This document shows positions 60,908 through 64,000 of a DNA stretch of 64,000 nt, in pieces. The notes under the pieces are model-generated. The model made no database searches and was not told the DNA's origin. It worked only from the letters and a program-made list of their open reading frames with translations. The DNA is from DAHUYF01 sp035553515 (GTDB lineage Bacteria > Pseudomonadota > Alphaproteobacteria > ATCC43930 > CGMCC-115725): NCBI GenBank assembly GCA_035553515.1, contig DATNDG010000083.1, positions 1 to 64,000 on the forward strand. The letters run 5' to 3'. Made by a program: the position numbers and the translations under genes. The number at the start of each line of letters is the position of its first letter. The first letter of the stretch is position 1.

Positions 60908-61930
60908 TTATCCCTGAGCGCCGGCCAGCGCGTAGAGTGCGACCGCTTCGCCCTTGCCGCGAAGCGCCACCGGTCCGAGCGCGCGCGCCACAATACCGGT
61001 CGGAAGATCCCCGACGCGCTCGAGGAGCGCCGCTGAGGCGAGCACCGCATGGCCGGTGTCGCGGCAGGCCTGCTCGATGCGCGCGGCGGTGTTCATCGTG
61101 TCGCCGATCAGCGCGATCTCCATCTTGAGCACACCGAGTTCGCCGATCGCCACCATTCCGCAATGGAGCCCGGCGCGGAACTCGGGCCTGAGCCCGAACT
61201 CGCGCTCGTAGTCGGCCCCCCGCGCGGCGAGGCGCGCGCGCGCCGCGAAGCAGGCGCGGATCGCCGCCGCCGCGGCGCCGGGGCGCGCGAGCCGCCAGGT
61301 GGCGATGATCTCGTCGCCGACATATTTGTGGATCTCGCCGCCTTCTTGGGCGATCGCCAGCGTCAGATCGGCGATGTAGCGGTTGAGCAACACCAGGAAG
61401 CGCGTCTCGCCGAGCCGCTCGGCGATCGCCGTCGAGGAGTGGAGATCGATGAAGAGCAGCGCGCGGGGCTCGAGCCGCGGCTGGTGATAGCGCCCGGCCG
61501 CAAAATTGAACAGCACGCCCGGGCCGAGCAGCGTGTTGACGCTGTAGAGCAGGTTGAAGCCCACCGCCAGCGCCGCGGAGAAGATCAGGTCGGAGCCGCG
61601 GATGAAGCCGCCGCTGTCGCGCGCGGTAGGCAGCAGGAAGTGGCCGGCCGTGAGGCCGAGCAGGAGGATGGCGAGATAGACCAGCGAGCGGAGCAGCAGC
61701 AGCGCCAGGAAAGGCTGGCGGCGGAACCATCCTCCCCAGCGCTGGTTGCTCAGAAATTCGAAGAACGTGATCGCCAGGCAGACGATGGCGCCGACCAGCG
61801 CGCCGCGCAGATAGCCGGAGCCGGGCCCGCCGCCGGCCGCGCGCATTTCGAGATGGCCGAAAATGCTGCTCGCCACCACGGTGATCGTGGTGAACCAAAG
61901 GACGATGCGGAGCTGAACGCGCACAGGCAC
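60908..61930 (-). CDS. Membrane-bound class III adenylate/guanylate cyclase
   Basis: A 340-residue protein with an N-terminal membrane domain of about five helices (residues 8-155) and a C-terminal class III cyclase domain. Metal-binding aspartates are in LLFIDLHSSTAIAERLG and IHKYVGDEIIATW, and the adenine/transition-state region is IGDTMNTAARIEQ. It probably makes cAMP for the Crp-family regulator 4 bases downstream. It starts at a GTG with GGAGC upstream. Confidence 0.88.
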   Translation of the reverse strand: MPVRVQLRIVLWFTTITVVASSIFGHLEMRAAGGGPGSGYLRGALVGAIVCLAITFFEFLSNQRWGGWFRRQPFLALLLLRSLVYLAILLLGLTAGHFLLPTARDSGGFIRGSDLIFSAALAVGFNLLYSVNTLLGPGVLFNFAAGRYHQPRLEPRALLFIDLHSSTAIAERLGETRFLVLLNRYIADLTLAIAQEGGEIHKYVGDEIIATWRLARPGAAAAAIRACFAARARLAARGADYEREFGLRPEFRAGLHCGMVAIGELGVLKMEIALIGDTMNTAARIEQACRDTGHAVLASAALLERVGDLPTGIVARALGPVALRGKGEAVALYALAGAQG

Positions 61931-62018
61931 GAGGCTGCTCCGGCGTCGGGGGATGCCGGGGCGAGTGTAGCCCGGCCGAAAGCTCCGGCCCAGGCGGAAG
62001 GCTGCAAAGCCAAAGTGC

Positions 62019-62111
62019 GTCCTTCGACAGGCTCAGGATGAGGTGAATCGAGGATGGCCCTTAGCGGGGGCCACGAAGAAATCTCCTCATCCTGAGCCTG
62101 TCGAAGGACGC
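62019..62111. repeat. REP-like perfect inverted repeat
   Basis: A 26-bp arm at 62019-62044 (beginning CGTCCTTCGACAGG) is perfectly complementary to the arm at 62086-62111. The 41-base interior holds another stem (TGGCCC / GGGCCA), so the unit can form a long branched hairpin. It sits between the cyclase gene and a TauE-type gene. Confidence 0.8.
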
Positions 62112-62140
62112 GCGATAGGATTGCAGCGCTTTGCCCCGCC

Positions 62141-62887
62141 CTACATCAGCGGGCGCGCCAGCAGATCGGCGCCGAGCGCGAGGAGGCCGAGGAAGAAGCA
62201 GAGCCGGAAGTTCGTCGCATCGACCAAGGCGCGCAGACGCTGCCCCAGCACCATGCCGATGAGCGCCGGCGCCAGCGCCAGCAGCGAGCTGCCGGCGACG
62301 CCTCCTTGGACCGTGCCGCCGACGAAGAGGCTTCCGCCCAGCGCCACGGTCGAGACCGTGAAGGAAAGGCCGAGCGCCTGCACCAGCTCGTCCTTTTCCA
62401 GTCCGAGCGCGCTTAGATAAGGCACCGCCGGGATGACGAAGACGCCGGTCGCCGCGGCGACGAGGCCGGTAGCAAGGCCGATCGGCGCGCCGAGCCAGCG
62501 TTCCCATCGCCGCGGCACGGCGAGCCGGACCTTGGCGAGGCCGAGCAGCGCATAGAGGATGAGCGCGCCGCCGAGCGCCATCGCGGCGCGTCCGCCCTGA
62601 TCCTCGGCCAGGAGCCCGGAGCCCGCCAAGGTGCCGATGCCGATGCCGAACAGCATTGGCCAGAGTCGGCGGATGAGCGCGCGGCAATCGGGCCCGGCGG
62701 CCAATTGCCAGAGATTGGTGACGAAGGAGGGGACGAGCAGCAGCGTCGCCGCTTCGGCGGGGGCCATCGCCTCGGCGAGGAGCCCCATGGCGATGGTCGG
62801 CAGCCCCATGCCGATGACGCCCTTGACGAGGCCGGCAAGGGTGAAAGTGAGGGCGACGAAGATCGTGGCGAGTTCCGCGCTTTCCAT
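62141..62887 (-). CDS. TauE/SafE-type permease
   Basis: A 248-residue membrane protein with about eight helices. FTLAGLVKGVIGMGLPTIAMG and the second-half VAAATGVFVIPAVPYLSALGL match the TauE/SafE family. It differs clearly from the cysH-linked paralogue at 12373 (no GVGGGS motif). It is divergent from a LysR regulator, its likely controller. Substrate unknown. Confidence 0.85.
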   Translation of the reverse strand: MESAELATIFVALTFTLAGLVKGVIGMGLPTIAMGLLAEAMAPAEAATLLLVPSFVTNLWQLAAGPDCRALIRRLWPMLFGIGIGTLAGSGLLAEDQGGRAAMALGGALILYALLGLAKVRLAVPRRWERWLGAPIGLATGLVAAATGVFVIPAVPYLSALGLEKDELVQALGLSFTVSTVALGGSLFVGGTVQGGVAGSSLLALAPALIGMVLGQRLRALVDATNFRLCFFLGLLALGADLLARPLM

Positions 62888-62975
62888 GAGGCGCGACGAT
62901 GCGGGCGCCGCACGCGACGCGCAATGCGGAAGCTGCTAAGCTTGCCTCAGGAACAGCCGAAGGCAGCTTGCCCCC

Positions 62976-63881
62976 GTGAAATCGCCGCTCCGCTTCGATC
63001 TCGTCGATCTTCGGCTCTTTCTCAACATCGCCGAGACCGGCAGCATCACCCATGGGTCCTCGCGCTCGGCCATGGCGCTGGCCTCGGCGAGCGAGCGCAT
63101 CCGCGCGATGGAGGCGGCGCTGGGTGCGAAGCTGCTGGAGCGTCAGCGTCGCGGCGTGCGGCCGACCGCGGCAGGATCGGCGCTCCTCCATCATGCGCGG
63201 CTGGTGATGCAGCAGCTCGAGCGCATGCGCGGCGAGCTCACCGAATATGCCGAGGGGCTGCGGGGGCGCGTGCGCGTCCTCTCGAACAGCGCCGCGGCGG
63301 CGGAGTTTCTGCCCGCCGCGCTCGCCGAGTTCCTGGCGTCCCACCCTGCCATCGACATCGATCTCGAGGAGCGCGCGAGCGGCGCCATCGTGCGTGCGGT
63401 AGCCGCGGAGCAGGCGGAGATCGGCATCATCGCCGATGCCGTCGACCCGGCGGCGGAACTCCTGACCTTTCCCTTCGCCGAGGATCGCCTCGTCCTGGTG
63501 GTGCCGCGCGGCCATCCGCTCTCGCGCCGTCGGCGGGTCGCGTTCCGCGAGACGCTCGACCAGGACTATGTCGGTCTCGCCGCCGGCAATGCGCTGCAGG
63601 AGCATGTGAACGACCAGGCGGCACGCGCCGGGCATCGGCTGAAGCTGCGGCTGCGGCTCCCCGGCTTTGACGCCGTCTGCCGGATCGTCGAGAGCGGCAT
63701 CGGCGTGGCGGTCGTGCCGCTGCGCACCGCGCGCCGCTGCCGCGGCACCGCGGATATCCGCCTGGTGCCGCTGAGCGATCCCTGGGCGCTGCGTCACCTG
63801 CGGATCTGCGTGCGCAGCCTCGGCGATCTTCCGGCCCATGCACGCGCCCTGGTCGAGCATCTGACCGCGGCGGAGCGATAG
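62976..63881 (+). CDS. LysR-family transcriptional regulator
   Basis: A 301-residue regulator with the N-terminal winged helix (DLRLFLNIAETGSITHGSSR, then ASERIRAMEAALGAKLLERQ) and a periplasmic-binding-type effector domain from about residue 95. It starts at a GTG and shares an 88-base divergent promoter gap with the TauE-type gene, the classical LysR layout. Confidence 0.93.
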   Translation: MKSPLRFDLVDLRLFLNIAETGSITHGSSRSAMALASASERIRAMEAALGAKLLERQRRGVRPTAAGSALLHHARLVMQQLERMRGELTEYAEGLRGRVRVLSNSAAAAEFLPAALAEFLASHPAIDIDLEERASGAIVRAVAAEQAEIGIIADAVDPAAELLTFPFAEDRLVLVVPRGHPLSRRRRVAFRETLDQDYVGLAAGNALQEHVNDQAARAGHRLKLRLRLPGFDAVCRIVESGIGVAVVPLRTARRCRGTADIRLVPLSDPWALRHLRICVRSLGDLPAHARALVEHLTAAER

Positions 63882-63898
63882 CGCGGGACGGCGACGTT

Positions 63899-63970
63899 GA
63901 GGTGAACCGAGTAAGGTGCTTGCCAGGGCCACCAAGAAACTTTTTCGTCCTGAGCCTGTCGAAGGACGCG
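63899..63970. repeat. Degenerate copy of the 62041-62113 repeat
   Basis: From GAGGTGAACCGAG at 63899 to GACGCG at 63970 this stretch follows 62041-62113 nearly base for base, including GGCCAC, AAGAAA and the REP word TCCTGAGCCTGTCGAAGGACG. It shows that the mobile unit is longer than the REP word alone, about 72 bases. Confidence 0.75.
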
Positions 63971-64000
63971 AGAGGGACGTGCAGCCCCGTGCCGCACGGT

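Noticed and set aside
1..64000. tRNA, rRNA and CRISPR arrays
   Set aside because: No T-loop, rRNA-core or direct-repeat/spacer pattern was recognised by eye; a dedicated scan would be decisive.

Overview
The window reads as an origin-proximal chromosome segment of a high-GC alphaproteobacterium, probably Rhodospirillales-like. The signs are the alphaproteobacterial origin-flanking order (ppsR-maf-aroE-coaE-dnaQ / hemE-hemH-hemJ ... rho), a SAM-II riboswitch, a HemH with a [2Fe-2S] cysteine pattern, a Tim44-like protein, and many 4-nt ATGA/GTGA gene overlaps. I saw no tRNA, rRNA or CRISPR array.

Region by region: 1-1188 is the right edge of an integrated element that splits comM. 1904-5329 is a gamma-glutamyltransferase / amidohydrolase / DUF1097 operon, followed on the same strand by a PAS kinase / LuxR regulator pair (5465-7217). 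7355-12291 holds a cis-prenyltransferase, a pentapeptide-repeat protein, and a binding protein paired with a dicarboxylate-type symporter. 12373-14070 is cysH plus a TauE-type permease under an apparent SAM-II riboswitch with a downstream terminator hairpin. 14116-24137 is a histidine operon (hisB-hisH-GNAT-hisA-hisF ... hisE-HIT) interrupted by an oppositely oriented cassette that I read as an sNOR-type nitric oxide reductase (CuA subunit, catalytic subunit, SenC, orf1) with its NsrR regulator. 24384-27625 is biotin synthesis (bioA divergent from bioF-bioD). 27721-29579 is hslVU. 30672-33738 carries a truncated haemoglobin operon with its own NsrR-like operator, and small signalling genes. 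33740-37514 is a tightly overlapped lutABC-smr-xre operon. 37646-41933 holds envelope genes, a frameshifted GST, mltA, a Tim44-like gene and secB. 41970-45557 is ppsR-maf-aroE-coaE-dnaQ, read leftward.

The 440-base gap 45558-45997 is the probable chromosomal replication origin, with four degenerate DnaA boxes. To its right and reading away from it are hemE, hemH, hemJ, a PAS kinase and rho, with a leftward wtp-type (tungstate/molybdate) ABC operon inserted before rho. Right of rho are hairpin and REP-like repeats, DinB, peptidoglycan-binding, oxidoreductase, hydrolase and MFS genes, then a membrane adenylate cyclase / Crp-family regulator pair next to a Met/His-rich exported protein, and a TauE permease divergent from a LysR regulator.

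The most interesting joint reading is a small nitric-oxide regulon. NsrR at 20363-20815 probably controls both the adjacent reductase promoter and the truncated haemoglobin promoter 14 kb away, because both carry an 11-1-11 palindrome overlapping a -10 box set 17 nt from a TTGAC -35. The second strong signal is sulfur control by a SAM-II riboswitch on cysH. All assignments come from reading the sequence and from recalled family knowledge; no database search was run.
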